64,000 bases of DNA from Thalassobius sp. Cn5-15 (GCF_022347685.1 NZ_JAKRGF010000008.1:62001-126000); one strand, 5' to 3'. Positions 26,547-35,956 are shown, counted from the stretch's first letter. The notes: generated by a model from the letters alone, not told the origin. Program-made: numbers and translations.

Positions 26547-27374
26547 TCAGCTGCGTTCGCCAACCAATGCCTCCAACGGGCGGGCGGTCAGGATCAAATC
26601 AGCGGCTTCGCCCTCCTCGGCGGTGATTTCGTTGCCTTCAACGTCCAGCCAAACCGGCGCGTCCGCGTCGGTTTCAGCGTCGTAGAAAGCAACCGTCATC
26701 GCGGTCTGGTCACCGTTCAGGCGCAGAACCTCATCACCGTCCATCTCAACAACTGTGGTGTCGGTGTCAGCGTCATGTTCGATCATGAAGCTATCAACCG
26801 CATCTTTTGTACTGAAATCAGTGGTGTAGACGCCTTCATGCAGCGCGTAGTCGATTTCCAGCTTGTCTTCGCCAATAGTGAAATCGGTGATCACTGCGGC
26901 TTCGTTATCACCGAAGTAGTTATCAGCGTAGGCTTTGAAAGTGTCTTCGCCTTCGCCGCCGGTGGCGGTTGCGTTCGGGCCGACATACAGGATGTCATCG
27001 CCTTCGCCGCCATCCATGACGTCGCCGTCATTGTCGGTCAGGCTGATTTCGCCGGGCTGGTGATTCCAATCGTCACGATAAAAGTCATCGGAGCCGCTAA
27101 ACAGCAAGTCGTCCCCTTGACCGCCGTCCAGCGTATCTGCCCCGTCTGAGCCAAACAGTGTGTCGTCCCCGCTGCCCCCAGCCAGAACGTCATCACCACG
27201 ACCGCCGTTCAGCAGTTCGGCCAGATCCATAATCTGCTGGTCGTCCTGTTGGGTCGCTTCCGACGCTTCTACGTCATCTGAGTGCGTCTCTTGATCCGCT
27301 TGATCCGCATCATCGAGAGCCGTCATGCCGTAAGCACCGGCCATCATCGCGCTGATCAAAATCAAGAGTGTCAT
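26547..27374 (-). CDS. Anchored RTX-type (hemolysin-type calcium-binding repeat) protein
   Basis: 275 residues. A short hydrophobic N-terminus (LLILISAMMAGAYGM) is followed by a strongly acidic linker and RTX nonapeptides: GGRGDDVLAGGSGDDTLFG, DGADTLDGGQGDDLLFS, then GGEGDDILYVG. A C-terminal cap contains VITDFTIGEDKLEIDY and the domain shared with the preceding entry. RTX nonapeptides fold into a calcium-bound beta-roll outside the cytoplasm. There is no protease or toxin domain, so it looks like a small anchored calcium-binding structural or regulatory protein. It lies 76 bp upstream of its repeat-less paralogue on the same strand. Confidence 0.82.
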   Translation of the reverse strand: MTLLILISAMMAGAYGMTALDDADQADQETHSDDVEASEATQQDDQQIMDLAELLNGGRGDDVLAGGSGDDTLFGSDGADTLDGGQGDDLLFSGSDDFYRDDWNHQPGEISLTDNDGDVMDGGEGDDILYVGPNATATGGEGEDTFKAYADNYFGDNEAAVITDFTIGEDKLEIDYALHEGVYTTDFSTKDAVDSFMIEHDADTDTTVVEMDGDEVLRLNGDQTAMTVAFYDAETDADAPVWLDVEGNEITAEEGEAADLILTARPLEALVGERS

Positions 27375-27567
27375 CGTTAAACCTCACATCGGTTGTCGTA
27401 GTCGACTTATGGGATAAATCTAGCACATCCCTAAGGGAGGCATGAGTCATCTAACTGACGACAAACGACGCCAACCCTACAGGGCCAAGGCCTTATCACG
27501 CCTTGTCACATAGGGCTTTCCGCCACAGGCGATTGCACTAACGTCAGAAATATGGCCAATAAAGCGG

Positions 27568-28098
27568 ATGATCACACGCGATTTCCAAAAGGGCGACGCC
27601 CTGTCCACCGCCACCTACTCTGACTGTGAACGCTATAGGTATCAGTTGACGCGAATCTGGGATTCGGGAGGGCAGAAGGCCCTGTTTGTGATGCTGAACC
27701 CGTCAACCGCGACAGAGGTGCAAAACGATCCCACAGTGGAACGCTGTGAACGCCGTGCACGAGCGCTGGGGTTCGGGGCATTTCGCGTGACCAACATCTT
27801 CGCCTGGCGCGACACCGATCCAAAGGCGATGCGCGCCGCCGCTGACCCCATTGGTGAGGCCAATGACAGCGCTATCCTTGAAGGCTGTGACTGGGCCGAC
27901 CAGATCATCGCCGCATGGGGCAGCCATGGTGACCACCTGAACCGCGGCGCCCATGTGGCTGCCCTACTGCGCGCCACGGGTCAGCCTGTCTATGCGCTGG
28001 GTCTGACCAAGGCAGGACATCCCAAACACCCGCTTTACATCGCTTACACACAACAACCCGAACTGTGGGACATCCCCGAACAAGGGGGAACCGCCTGA
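27568..28098 (+). CDS. DUF1643 protein
   Basis: 176 residues. The family signature is clear: YRYQLTRIWDSGGQKALFVMLNPSTATEVQNDPTVERCERRA (read in pieces), then FRVTNIFAWRDTDPKAMR, IIAAWGSHG and LGLTKAGHPKHPLYI. It is a cytoplasmic protein of unknown activity, found across proteobacteria and some phages. The stop overlaps the start of the DUF5665 gene (TGATG), so translation of the pair is coupled. Start at 27568. Confidence 0.88.
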   Translation: MITRDFQKGDALSTATYSDCERYRYQLTRIWDSGGQKALFVMLNPSTATEVQNDPTVERCERRARALGFGAFRVTNIFAWRDTDPKAMRAAADPIGEANDSAILEGCDWADQIIAAWGSHGDHLNRGAHVAALLRATGQPVYALGLTKAGHPKHPLYIAYTQQPELWDIPEQGGTA

Positions 28099-28418
28099 TG
28101 GATCAGCCGACAAAGACACCGCAAACAAGCGCCCACAATACCCAAGAGGACGCCATCCGCCGCCTGACCGCCGAGGTCGAGCGGTTCAACAATCATCGGT
28201 TCGTCGCAGTGCAGAACTCTCGCTGGCGTCTGTTGGGGTTTCAATTCATGCGCGGACTGGCTTTTGGCCTTGGCTCTGTCATCGGTGCAACCCTGTTGGT
28301 CTCTATGATCGGCTGGTGGCTATCGCAGTTTGAATTCCTGCCTCTGATCGGCGACTGGATGGTGATCCTGTCAGAAGAGTTCGAGCGTGCCGTGGGCGGC
28401 AACGAGCAAGCCAACTGA
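28098..28418 (+). CDS. DUF5665 small membrane protein
   Basis: 106 residues from the ATG at 28098, overlapping the DUF1643 stop. An N-terminal amphipathic/coiled segment (IRRLTAEVERFNNHRFVAVQ) is followed by one or two hydrophobic stretches (LAFGLGSVIGATLLVSMIGWW and LPLIGDWMVIL). It is predicted to be in the inner membrane. The family is typical of Rhodobacteraceae and has no assigned function. Confidence 0.82.
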   Translation: MDQPTKTPQTSAHNTQEDAIRRLTAEVERFNNHRFVAVQNSRWRLLGFQFMRGLAFGLGSVIGATLLVSMIGWWLSQFEFLPLIGDWMVILSEEFERAVGGNEQAN

Positions 28419-28560
28419 TCCAGAGAGGCCGTCCAACTGCAGCGACCATATTAACCATTTGATTCGTTCCGTTTTGACCGACCGCAGCGGATCCCGCAGA
28501 CTACGGACTGGGTGAATGGGGCCGATCTGTAAAGGTAGGCGGGCAAATGGTGATCGCGAT

Positions 28561-29610
28561 ATGCTAGTTTTCACAGGAATGCTGGGCGCGTTGGTGGCTG
28601 GAGTCGCATTGGCCGGCTTGGTTGGAATGCCCGATGCGCATGATGACCCCTCAAACGACAATGACGCGTCACAGGATGGCCGTGCAGCAGACACTGCTGG
28701 CGATACCCCCTATGATCCCGAAACCGATCCCAGCGCCTATCTGATCCGGCTGATCGCCGATGGTGCTACCCATACAAATACAGATCTCACAGACGCGGGC
28801 ACCCCCGTCTTTGGCAGCGCAGATGATGATATTCTGACGGGCGACGCAGATGCAGATTACATCAGAAGCGGCGCGGGTAACGACCGTGTGCATGGCTATG
28901 GTGGTGACGATCTGATCGTCGCAGGCGACGGCACGGATGAGGTGCTCGGCGGAGACGGGCAGGACCACTTGTGGGGCGGTGCGGGCGATGACACGCTGCA
29001 TGGCAACGATGGCGATGATCAGTTGCACGGCGACGCGGGGGACGATCACCTCTATGGCCACAACGGGGACGACCAGCTGCGCGGCGGCGAAGGATCCGAC
29101 GCCCAGTTCGGTGGCGCCGGGCAAGATCGCCTGAACGGTGAGACTGGCGATGACAGCCTGCAGGGTGGTCTTGGCGACGACACGCTGCTGGGCGGTGCGG
29201 GGGCGGATGTGCTCTTTGGTGGGTCGGGCGACGATCTGCTGCTCGGCGGAGATGACAACACGAGCGATTTCCTCAACGGAGGCGGTGGTGCGGATATCAT
29301 CCAGTTTGGCCGCGCCGATGTGGTCAGCGGCGGCGACGGCGCAGATACGCTGGTGACTGAGGTCAACGGCCCAGAAGGCACGGAGCAAACAGCCGAAGTG
29401 ATGGATTTTGATACCGCTGCCGACACGCTGGTGCTATTTTATCAGGACACTGGCGGCGACGCACCGGATCTGGACCTGCGCCCTTCGCAGGCTCCCGATG
29501 GCGGGTTAGAGGTCTGGCTGCAAAACCAACAGGTCGCACTGCTACACGGTGTCGATGATCCCAACAGTGCCGATATCCGCCTGCTACCCGACCCACGCGG
29601 CGCCGCTTGA
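28561..29610 (+). CDS. Anchored RTX-type calcium-binding repeat protein
   Basis: 349 residues from the ATG at 28561, chosen so that the hydrophobic segment (LVFTGMLGALVAGVALAGLVG) is at the N-terminus; an in-frame ATG at 28516 would add 15 polar residues. An acidic linker is followed from about residue 85 by some 15-18 RTX-like nonapeptides (for example GGAGDDTLHGNDGDDQLHG, GGLGDDTLLGGAGADVLFG). A C-terminal cap (VMDFDTAADTLVLFY) resembles that of the RTX paralogue at 26547-27374. It is the longest of three related proteins within 4 kb. No catalytic domain is visible. Likely exported and membrane-tethered. Confidence 0.82.
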   Translation: MLVFTGMLGALVAGVALAGLVGMPDAHDDPSNDNDASQDGRAADTAGDTPYDPETDPSAYLIRLIADGATHTNTDLTDAGTPVFGSADDDILTGDADADYIRSGAGNDRVHGYGGDDLIVAGDGTDEVLGGDGQDHLWGGAGDDTLHGNDGDDQLHGDAGDDHLYGHNGDDQLRGGEGSDAQFGGAGQDRLNGETGDDSLQGGLGDDTLLGGAGADVLFGGSGDDLLLGGDDNTSDFLNGGGGADIIQFGRADVVSGGDGADTLVTEVNGPEGTEQTAEVMDFDTAADTLVLFYQDTGGDAPDLDLRPSQAPDGGLEVWLQNQQVALLHGVDDPNSADIRLLPDPRGAA

Positions 29611-29781
29611 TCGTTCCCTCAGCGCAGATACCCTGGAAACAGGTCTTTTCCCTTCCCTTCAGCGCAATTTTCCCGTAACAGCACGCATCGCTTGGGCCTG
29701 ACCCTAGCGATTCCTCCATAGGACCTCGTCTGGACGACATCCCGGCTTGTGCCCTGAACCCTTAAACTTAGGAGATCCCCG

Positions 29782-30051
29782 ATGTCGATCACTGCTGAAG
29801 AAAAAGCACGCGTCATGAAAGAATACGCAACCAAAGAAGGCGACACCGGTTCGCCCGAAGTACAGGTTGCTATCCTGTCGTCGCGCATCGCGACCCTGAC
29901 CGAGCACTTCAAAACCCACAAAAAAGACAACCACGGCCGCCGTGGTCTGCTGATGATGGTTGCACAGCGTCGTAAGCTGCTGGACTACCTCAAAGGCAAA
30001 GACGAAGCCCGTTACGCTGACCTGATCAAACGTCTGGGCCTGCGTCGCTAA
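29782..30051 (+). CDS. rpsO: 30S ribosomal protein S15
   Basis: 89 residues, the normal S15 length. Motifs: [23 protein letters not shown], then [26 protein letters not shown]. The ATG is preceded by TTAGGAGATC. S15 binds 16S rRNA early in assembly of the small-subunit platform. A strong terminator follows immediately. pnp, often directly next to rpsO, is here separated by about 2.7 kb holding three genes. Confidence 0.99.
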   Translation: MSITAEEKARVMKEYATKEGDTGSPEVQVAILSSRIATLTEHFKTHKKDNHGRRGLLMMVAQRRKLLDYLKGKDEARYADLIKRLGLRR

Positions 30052-30077
30052 GGTTTTCGGATCTTTCCGATCCAGAA

Positions 30078-30108
30078 ACGCCCTCTCCTGTCGGAGGGGG
30101 CGTTTTTT
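30078..30108 (+). terminator. Rho-independent terminator of rpsO
   Basis: ACGCCCTCTCC, loop TGTC, GGAGGGGGCGT form an 11-bp stem (one mismatch/wobble) followed by a run of six T. Confidence 0.9.
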
Positions 30109-30237
30109 ATTGCCTGCCTACGCCAAACAAGTTGATCGCCAAGTCGGTTGGGACGTCACGTTTACGCCAAGTCTATCTCTGTCAGGTGGCAATTCCATGC
30201 TACCCTTGGATCAGGAGATGATCAGAGGAGGATGATC

Positions 30238-30957
30238 ATGGGACCAACTATACGAATTTTGATGAACATGGGCACGCTGCACCGGCTGTTGCCCCTGTGG
30301 ATTGCCGGGCTGATTGCCATCGTGGTGTTCTGGACACCATGGTTTCTGCTGGCGATTGTGTACGGCATGGTGGCGCAGTTTGTCGTCGAATACGCGATGC
30401 ACCGTTTTCTATACCACCGCGAGCCACCGAGCGAACAAAGCCCATTCAACGAACTGTACCGCAGCCATATCGGCCATCACGAATTTCCCAACAACCCAGA
30501 GTTTTTCACCGGCGATCAGCATTGGTATCCGGTGAAATTCGCCAGCCAGTCGCTGGTGGTGCACTTTCTGGTTCTTTGGTATTTCCTCGGCTGGCAGATG
30601 GCGCTGCTGTGGCCCTTTATTGCGCTGACCGTTGGGTCGGTAACCGCCTTCACTTTCTATGAATATTGCCACACACTGGCCCATGTGAAGGTGCCCAAGG
30701 GTTGGTTTGGCGAACGTGTCACCCGTAGCCACCTGCGCCATCATTTCAACGATCATGAGACCACGTTTCACGTCAGCTTTGGTATGGGCTGGATCGACCG
30801 GCTATTTGGCACAGCCTATGACCGTGAACAGGCCAAGGAACGGTTTGATCGCCAAACCATCCTGTCGATGGGCATGGATCCCGACGACCTGCGGCTGGTC
30901 ACCGCGCGTAAGGCCTACGGGCTAACGGGCCACCCGATACGCCGCAAAGAGGCCTGA
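30238..30957 (+). CDS. Fatty acid hydroxylase / sterol desaturase superfamily membrane enzyme
   Basis: 239 residues. The ATG at 30238 has AGAGGAGG six bases upstream; the ATG at 30232 is too close to it. Two to four membrane helices (LPLWIAGLIAIVVFWTPW, FLVLWYFLGWQMALLW) and the di-iron His boxes HRFLYH, SHIGHHEF, HTLAH and HLRHHFNDHETTFH identify the family. These enzymes hydroxylate lipid or sterol-like substrates using O2. Substrate unknown; hydroxylation of an acyl chain in a membrane lipid is possible. Monocistronic, with terminators on both sides. Confidence 0.87.
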   Translation: MGPTIRILMNMGTLHRLLPLWIAGLIAIVVFWTPWFLLAIVYGMVAQFVVEYAMHRFLYHREPPSEQSPFNELYRSHIGHHEFPNNPEFFTGDQHWYPVKFASQSLVVHFLVLWYFLGWQMALLWPFIALTVGSVTAFTFYEYCHTLAHVKVPKGWFGERVTRSHLRHHFNDHETTFHVSFGMGWIDRLFGTAYDREQAKERFDRQTILSMGMDPDDLRLVTARKAYGLTGHPIRRKEA

Positions 30958-30986
30958 GCGCACCAATCTGCCTAAAAACCGAACCA

Positions 30987-31020
30987 ACAAGCCTCGTCAG
31001 CCATCGCTGGCGGGGCTTGT
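30987..31020 (+). terminator. Terminator after the fatty acid hydroxylase gene
   Basis: ACAAGCCTCGTCAGC and GCTGGCGGGGCTTGT form a long stem with two mismatches/wobbles and a 4-nt loop; only a short CTTTG follows, so the T-run is weak. Confidence 0.65.
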
Positions 31021-31043
31021 CTTTGCCTCGGTCCCGACCTTAT

Positions 31044-31060
31044 ATGTTATGTTATTACAT
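31044..31060. promoter_or_regulatory. Zur-box-like palindrome upstream of the COG0523 GTPase
   Basis: ATGTTATGTTATTACAT is an AT-rich 17-bp near-palindrome (6 of 8 pairs) 26 bp before the start codon. It resembles the TGTTATN(2-3)ATAACA core of alphaproteobacterial Zur operators. Zn-dependent repression would fit the downstream COG0523 gene. Fur/Mur binding is an alternative. Confidence 0.5.
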
Positions 31061-31085
31061 TTTGGATTCGACAGAGGTTCTCCCC

Positions 31086-32351
31086 ATGCCTGATCTCCAC
31101 CAACCTGATCATCGTTCGCCCGATCTGACCGACACCCGCCTACCGGTCACCGTACTGTCCGGCTTCCTTGGCGCGGGTAAAACCACGCTATTGAATCGCC
31201 TTCTGAACAACCGCATGGGCCTGCGCATCGCGGTGATTGTGAACGATATGTCAGAGGTAAACATCGACGCCGATCTGGTGCGCAGTGACACCGGCAGCCT
31301 CAGCCATACCGATGAAACACTGGTGGAGATGTCGAACGGCTGCATCTGTTGCACCCTGCGGGAGGATCTGCTGATCGAAGTGCGCCAGCTGGCCGAACAG
31401 GGGCGCTTTGACTACCTGCTGATCGAATCCTCCGGCATTTCGGAACCGATTCCCGTCGCCACCTCCTTCGCCTTTGAGGATGAAGAGGGCCGAAGCCTGT
31501 CACAGGTGGCGCGGTTAGATACGATGGCCACCGTCGTCGATGCGGTGAACCTGCTGCGTGACTTTTCCAGCCATGACTTTCTGGCCGATCACGGCGAAAC
31601 CGCGGGCGAAGATGACGATCGCACGCTGGTCCATCTGCTGACCGATCAAATCGAATTTGCCGATGTCGTTGTTCTGAACAAGGTCAGCGACGCAGGCCCG
31701 GAAAGAACGCAGGCCGCCCGTCAGATCATCCGCAGCCTCAACGGCGACGCGCGGATTATCGAAGCCGATTATTCCGAGGTCGATCCGCAGGCCCTGCTAA
31801 ACACCGGCCTTTTTGATTTTGACCGCGCCTATCAGCATCCCCAATGGGCGAAAGAGCTGTACGGTCATGCCGACCATGTGCCAGAGACAGAGGAATACGG
31901 CGTTGGATCCTACGTCTACCGCGCCCACGCGCCCTTTGATCCGGCCAAGGTGCATGCGGTTCTGAACGGCCCGCTGAACGGTGTGATCCGTGCCAAGGGG
32001 CATATGTGGCTGGTCACGCGACCGATGTTTGTTGCGGAATATTCGATGGCTGGGGCGCTCTCGACCGTGGGGCCGATTGGCACGTGGTGGGCCTCGGTTC
32101 CGCAGGAGCGTTGGCCGGATCATCCGGGCCTGCAGGATTATATGCAACAGCACTGGCGCGAACCGTTCGGGGACCGGCGGCAAGAGCTGGTCTTTATTGG
32201 GGCTGGCATCGACTGGCCAGCGCTGCGCGCAGAGCTGGACGCCTGCCTGTGTGTTGAGGCGACAGCTGAAACGTTGGATCAATTCGCCGATCTGCCCGAT
32301 CCGTTCCCGCTGTGGCGTCACCCAACCCGTGACATGGAGGCCGCCGAATGA
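31086..32351 (+). CDS. COG0523 (CobW/ZigA-type) metal-chaperone GTPase
   Basis: 421 residues from the ATG at 31086 with AGAGG upstream. The N-terminal G3E GTPase has Walker A GFLGAGKTTLLNRLL, the metal-binding CxCC motif NGCICCTLRED, ESSGISEP and VVLNKVSD. The C-terminal CobW domain starts around residue 280 (EYGVGSYVYRAHAPFDPAKVHAVL). COG0523 proteins deliver or handle metals, in many cases zinc under starvation. Its size and the Zur-like box suggest a ZigA/YciC-like zinc role. The stop overlaps the start of the DUF6525 gene by ATGA. Confidence 0.9.
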   Translation: MPDLHQPDHRSPDLTDTRLPVTVLSGFLGAGKTTLLNRLLNNRMGLRIAVIVNDMSEVNIDADLVRSDTGSLSHTDETLVEMSNGCICCTLREDLLIEVRQLAEQGRFDYLLIESSGISEPIPVATSFAFEDEEGRSLSQVARLDTMATVVDAVNLLRDFSSHDFLADHGETAGEDDDRTLVHLLTDQIEFADVVVLNKVSDAGPERTQAARQIIRSLNGDARIIEADYSEVDPQALLNTGLFDFDRAYQHPQWAKELYGHADHVPETEEYGVGSYVYRAHAPFDPAKVHAVLNGPLNGVIRAKGHMWLVTRPMFVAEYSMAGALSTVGPIGTWWASVPQERWPDHPGLQDYMQQHWREPFGDRRQELVFIGAGIDWPALRAELDACLCVEATAETLDQFADLPDPFPLWRHPTRDMEAAE

Positions 32352-32626
32352 GGGGCACGCGCCGCACGACAAAATCTAAAAACAATCTGGGCGAGACCGG
32401 GCTGTCACGGCGGGCACGTCGCGGTGATCCGATGCGGGATTTTGACACTCTGCCAGCGCCCTTACGAGCGTGGGTCCGCGAGGCAGTTCTGCCATGGTCG
32501 CCCCATTCCTGCCGTCGGATCTGGACCCGCGCCTTAGCCAAAGGCGCCAGCGAGGCAGAGGCGCTGGCCCGTCTGGATCGTGCCGAAGCCGCGACGCTGG
32601 CGCGCAGTCAAACGGCAGGAGTCTGA
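32348..32626 (+). CDS. DUF6525 small basic protein
   Basis: 92 residues, overlapping the end of the COG0523 gene by four bases, so probably translationally coupled. It is Arg-rich, with the pattern NLGETGLSRRARRGDPMRDFDTLP, then LRAWVREAVLPWSPHSCRRIWTRAL and EALARLDRAEAATL. It matches a small Rhodobacteraceae family; the only Cys (SPHSCRRIW) sits in the conserved part. Function unknown; coupling to the GTPase suggests a metal-related role by inference only. Confidence 0.78.
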   Translation: MRGTRRTTKSKNNLGETGLSRRARRGDPMRDFDTLPAPLRAWVREAVLPWSPHSCRRIWTRALAKGASEAEALARLDRAEAATLARSQTAGV

Positions 32627-32720
32627 TTGTTGTTTCAAAACAGCCCGAAAACATGTAAGGCCGCGCTATCTGAGACGTTGTGCCCGGACCCTGGCACTCG
32701 GACATGAAGATAATGGGGTC

Positions 32721-32738
32721 GGCGGCAATGGGGCCGCC
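32721..32738 (+). other. Hairpin in the pnp leader
   Basis: GGCGGC and GCCGCC form a 6-bp GC stem with a 6-nt loop, 57-74 bp before the pnp start codon. In enterobacteria a leader hairpin cut by RNase III mediates pnp autoregulation; whether this one does is unknown. Confidence 0.3.
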
Positions 32739-32794
32739 ATTTACACAAGGCAGCATCGGGATACGCTCGAACCGCTGCCAACTAGGATACGCAT

Positions 32795-34924
32795 ATGTTT
32801 GACGTAACGACCAAATCGATGCAGTGGGGCGAAGAGACCCTCACTCTGGAAACGGGCAAAGTGGCCCGTCAGGCCGACGGCACCGTCATCGCCACTCTGG
32901 GCGAGACCTCCGTAATGGCCAACGTGACCTTCGCAAAGGCACCGAAACCCGGTCAGGATTTCTTCCCGCTGACCGTTCACTATCAGGAAAAATACTACGC
33001 TGCGGGTAAAATCCCCGGCGGTTTCTTCAAGCGCGAAGCGCGCCCAACCGAAAAAGAGACACTGACCGCACGTCTGATCGACCGTCCGATCCGCCCGCTG
33101 TTCGTTCCCGGCTTCAAACACGAAGTTCTGGTCATGTGCACCGTGCTGTCGCACGATCTGGTCAATGACCCCGACGTTGTTGCGATGATCGCAGCCTCTG
33201 CAGCGCTGACCATTTCGGGCGCACCGTTCCGTGGCCCGATCGCCTGTGCCCGTGTTGGCTTTGAGGATGGTGAATACATCCTGAACCCGACCGTGGACGA
33301 CATGGATCAGCTGCGCAACAACCCCGATCAGCGCCTTGATCTGGTTGTCGCCGGCACCAAAGACGCCGTGATGATGGTTGAATCGGAAGCCTATGAGCTG
33401 ACCGAAGCGGAAATGCTGGGCGCGGTAAACTTCGCCCACGAACAGATCCAGCCGGTCATCGACCTGATCATCGATCTGGCCGAAGATGCAGCGAAAGAGC
33501 CGTTTGAATTTGTCGCCCCCGACTATTCGGACCTCTACGAAGTGGTGAAAGCCGCTGGTGAAGAGCAGATGCGCGCCGCATACGCGATCACCGACAAGCA
33601 GGAACGTGTTGCCGCTGTTGGCGCCGCCCGCGACGCAATCGTTGCCGGTCTGACCGAAGAACAGCAAGAAGACGCCAACCTCGGTTCCGCGCTGAAGAAG
33701 CTGGAATCGGTTGTTCTGCGTGGGTCTGTTGTCAAGGAAGGCAAGCGTATCGACGGTCGTGCACTGGATCAGATCCGTCCGATCGTTGCGGAAACCGGCA
33801 TGCTGCCGCGGACCCATGGTTCGGCCCTGTTCACCCGTGGCGAAACCCAAGGTCTGGTTGTGACCACCCTGGGCACCGGCGACGACGAACAGATCATCGA
33901 CGCCCTGCACGGCAACTACCGTTCGAACTTCATGCTGCACTACAACTTCCCGCCCTACTCGGTTGGTGAAGTGGGCCGCGTTGGTTCCCCCGGTCGTCGT
34001 GAGATTGGTCACGGCAAACTGGCATGGCGTGCGCTGCAGGCTGTTCTGCCCGCCGCAACCGATTTCCCCTACACCGTCCGCGTTGTCTCCGAGATCACCG
34101 AATCGAACGGTTCCTCCTCGATGGCATCGGTCTGTGGTGGCTCACTGTCCATGATGGACGCAGGTGTACCGCTGAAGTCGGCTGTTGCCGGTGTTGCGAT
34201 GGGTCTGGTGCTGGAAGAAGACGGGTCCTACGCGATCCTGTCCGACATTCTGGGCGACGAAGATCACCTGGGCGACATGGACTTCAAAGTGGCAGGGACC
34301 GAAAACGGCATCACCTCGCTGCAGATGGACATCAAGGTTGCAGGCATCACGCCTGAGATCATGGAAAAAGCTCTGGCACAGGCCAAAGATGGCCGGATGC
34401 ACATCCTGGGCGAAATGAACAAGGCGCTGTCCGGCACCTCTGACTTCTCGGTCCACGCTCCGCGCATCGAAACCATGCAGATCCCCACCGACAAGATCCG
34501 TGAAGTGATCGGTTCCGGCGGCAAGGTGATCCGCGAGATCGTTGAAACCTCGGGCGCCAAAGTCGACATCAACGACGACGGCATCATCAAGATCGCTTCG
34601 CCCGATGGCGAGTGCATCAAGAAGGCCTATGAGATGATCCACTCGATCGTCGCAGAGCCGGAAGAAGGTGCGGTCTACAAAGGTAAAGTTGTGAAGATCG
34701 TCGACTTCGGCGCCTTCGTGAACTTCTTTGGCAAGCGTGACGGCCTGGTGCACGTGTCGCAAATCGAAAACCGCCGCCTGAACCACCCCTCCGACGTCCT
34801 GAAAGAGGGCCAAGAGGTATGGGTCAAGCTGCTGGGCTTTGATGACCGTGGCAAAGTGCGCCTGTCGATGAAAGTTGTCGATCAGGAAACCGGCGAAGAA
34901 GCCAAGAAAGAAGACGCAGAGTAA
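32795..34924 (+). CDS. pnp: Polynucleotide phosphorylase
   Basis: 709 residues. It is a phosphorolytic 3'-5' exoribonuclease and part of the RNA degradosome. Two RNase PH-like core domains are seen ([21 protein letters not shown] near residue 90; the catalytic second core with [31 protein letters not shown] and [20 protein letters not shown]). A KH domain follows near residue 560 ([15 protein letters not shown]), then an S1 domain ([20 protein letters not shown]). A strong terminator follows. Confidence 0.98.
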   Translation: MFDVTTKSMQWGEETLTLETGKVARQADGTVIATLGETSVMANVTFAKAPKPGQDFFPLTVHYQEKYYAAGKIPGGFFKREARPTEKETLTARLIDRPIRPLFVPGFKHEVLVMCTVLSHDLVNDPDVVAMIAASAALTISGAPFRGPIACARVGFEDGEYILNPTVDDMDQLRNNPDQRLDLVVAGTKDAVMMVESEAYELTEAEMLGAVNFAHEQIQPVIDLIIDLAEDAAKEPFEFVAPDYSDLYEVVKAAGEEQMRAAYAITDKQERVAAVGAARDAIVAGLTEEQQEDANLGSALKKLESVVLRGSVVKEGKRIDGRALDQIRPIVAETGMLPRTHGSALFTRGETQGLVVTTLGTGDDEQIIDALHGNYRSNFMLHYNFPPYSVGEVGRVGSPGRREIGHGKLAWRALQAVLPAATDFPYTVRVVSEITESNGSSSMASVCGGSLSMMDAGVPLKSAVAGVAMGLVLEEDGSYAILSDILGDEDHLGDMDFKVAGTENGITSLQMDIKVAGITPEIMEKALAQAKDGRMHILGEMNKALSGTSDFSVHAPRIETMQIPTDKIREVIGSGGKVIREIVETSGAKVDINDDGIIKIASPDGECIKKAYEMIHSIVAEPEEGAVYKGKVVKIVDFGAFVNFFGKRDGLVHVSQIENRRLNHPSDVLKEGQEVWVKLLGFDDRGKVRLSMKVVDQETGEEAKKEDAE

Positions 34925-34946
34925 TCTGCCCTTCGATGAGATGAGA

Positions 34947-34974
34947 AAGCCCCGGCCATTGGCCGGGGCTTTTG
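34947..34974 (+). terminator. Rho-independent terminator of pnp
   Basis: AAGCCCCGGCC, loop ATT, GGCCGGGGCTT form a perfect 11-bp stem, followed by TTGCTTT. Confidence 0.88.
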
Positions 34975-35146
34975 CTTTGGGGGATGCTCACAATTCTTTG
35001 ATCAACAGAGATTTGAAACGCCCCGTCTGAAAGCACACGTTGAGAAAAATGCACTGCCGCGTCGCTGCTTCCCCCTTGCGCATGTCACCTTGATCGGTAT
35101 TCAGGCCGCTGCTCCAGCATAACTGGCGCTTCGAAAGTTCTATTCC

Positions 35147-35956
35147 ATGCCTATAATTCTGAAAAAATACCCCAGCAAACATCTTGAAGTGTATATCCCC
35201 GAAGACTTGGAGCCATCGCTTCGGCAACACGTCCTGTCGGTCTTGCCTGATCCGACTCGAACAGTTGCGCCAGAGAAGGCACAAGTTTTGAAGTCTGCGC
35301 ATCAAAGGTTAGTCCTGCGACTGCCCGCAGGGCGCTCGCATCCATCGTTGATCGCCAAAATGTTTCCGCTGCGTAAAGTCAGCTCGATGCTGCGCTACCG
35401 GAAATACGCATACCGCGAATTTTTGAACGGCGAACGCGCGCGTCGGCGCGGTATCGCAGCACCGATACCCTATGGCTATTTCCACGCGCGTTGGCTTGGA
35501 CTGGTGCAGGGTAGCGGGCTGATCACCAATGATCTGACCGGATACAAAGACATCAGCCAATTATCTGAAGAAAAAGGTGATTTCCTTGCGGCAGCCACTT
35601 TGGCAATCCCCGCCATCGTAGCGCAATATAACGCTGGCATTTACCACGGCGATTTTCGCGATGCGAACCTGATGATCGCACCAGGATCCACTGATGGAAG
35701 CGACTACAGTCTTATCGATTGGCAGTACGCGTCCTACGTGAAGCCGCGGCAGGAATGGTTGTTGGAACACCTCTGCGCCTTTTTCATCACGAAATCACCA
35801 CGCAAGCACCAAGAAACATTGCTGCGCGAAGGTTTGGCACGGGTGCACACGGCAGCGCAGCCGGACATCCCACTGATTGTCCTACAACAACGCGTGGAAC
35901 GTCTGATGCGCAAGAAGATGTCGACCCGACGCAGGTTACAGCTGACACCAGCCTAA
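35147..35956 (+). CDS. LPS-kinase-like protein (InaA/Kdo/Waa kinase family)
   Basis: 269 residues. Kinase-like core: LPAGRSHPSLIAKMFPL (probable ATP-site Lys), catalytic loop YHGDFRDANLMIAP (HGDxRxxN) near residue 170, and metal-binding SLIDWQYASYVKPRQEW in place of DFD/DFG. These features fit kinases that phosphorylate heptose or Kdo in the LPS core. No Shine-Dalgarno is obvious and the first 100 bases are AT-richer than the neighbours. It is first of four plus-strand genes that all look devoted to surface glycans. It acts at the cytoplasmic face. The precise acceptor is unknown. Confidence 0.78.
   Translation: MPIILKKYPSKHLEVYIPEDLEPSLRQHVLSVLPDPTRTVAPEKAQVLKSAHQRLVLRLPAGRSHPSLIAKMFPLRKVSSMLRYRKYAYREFLNGERARRRGIAAPIPYGYFHARWLGLVQGSGLITNDLTGYKDISQLSEEKGDFLAAATLAIPAIVAQYNAGIYHGDFRDANLMIAPGSTDGSDYSLIDWQYASYVKPRQEWLLEHLCAFFITKSPRKHQETLLREGLARVHTAAQPDIPLIVLQQRVERLMRKKMSTRRRLQLTPA

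Noticed and set aside
28930-29270. Candidate CRISPR or DNA satellite repeat
   Set aside because: The repeated GGCGGTGCGGGCGATGAC-like units code for RTX nonapeptides in frame and are degenerate; they are protein repeats.
28669-29388. 239-codon open frame opposite the RTX protein
   Set aside because: The repetitive Val/Ala/Ile-rich translation is the mirror of the RTX repeats, not an independent gene.
32741-34012. 423-codon open frame on the minus strand
   Set aside because: It is antisense to pnp, which is clearly coding; the composition is typical of a shadow frame.
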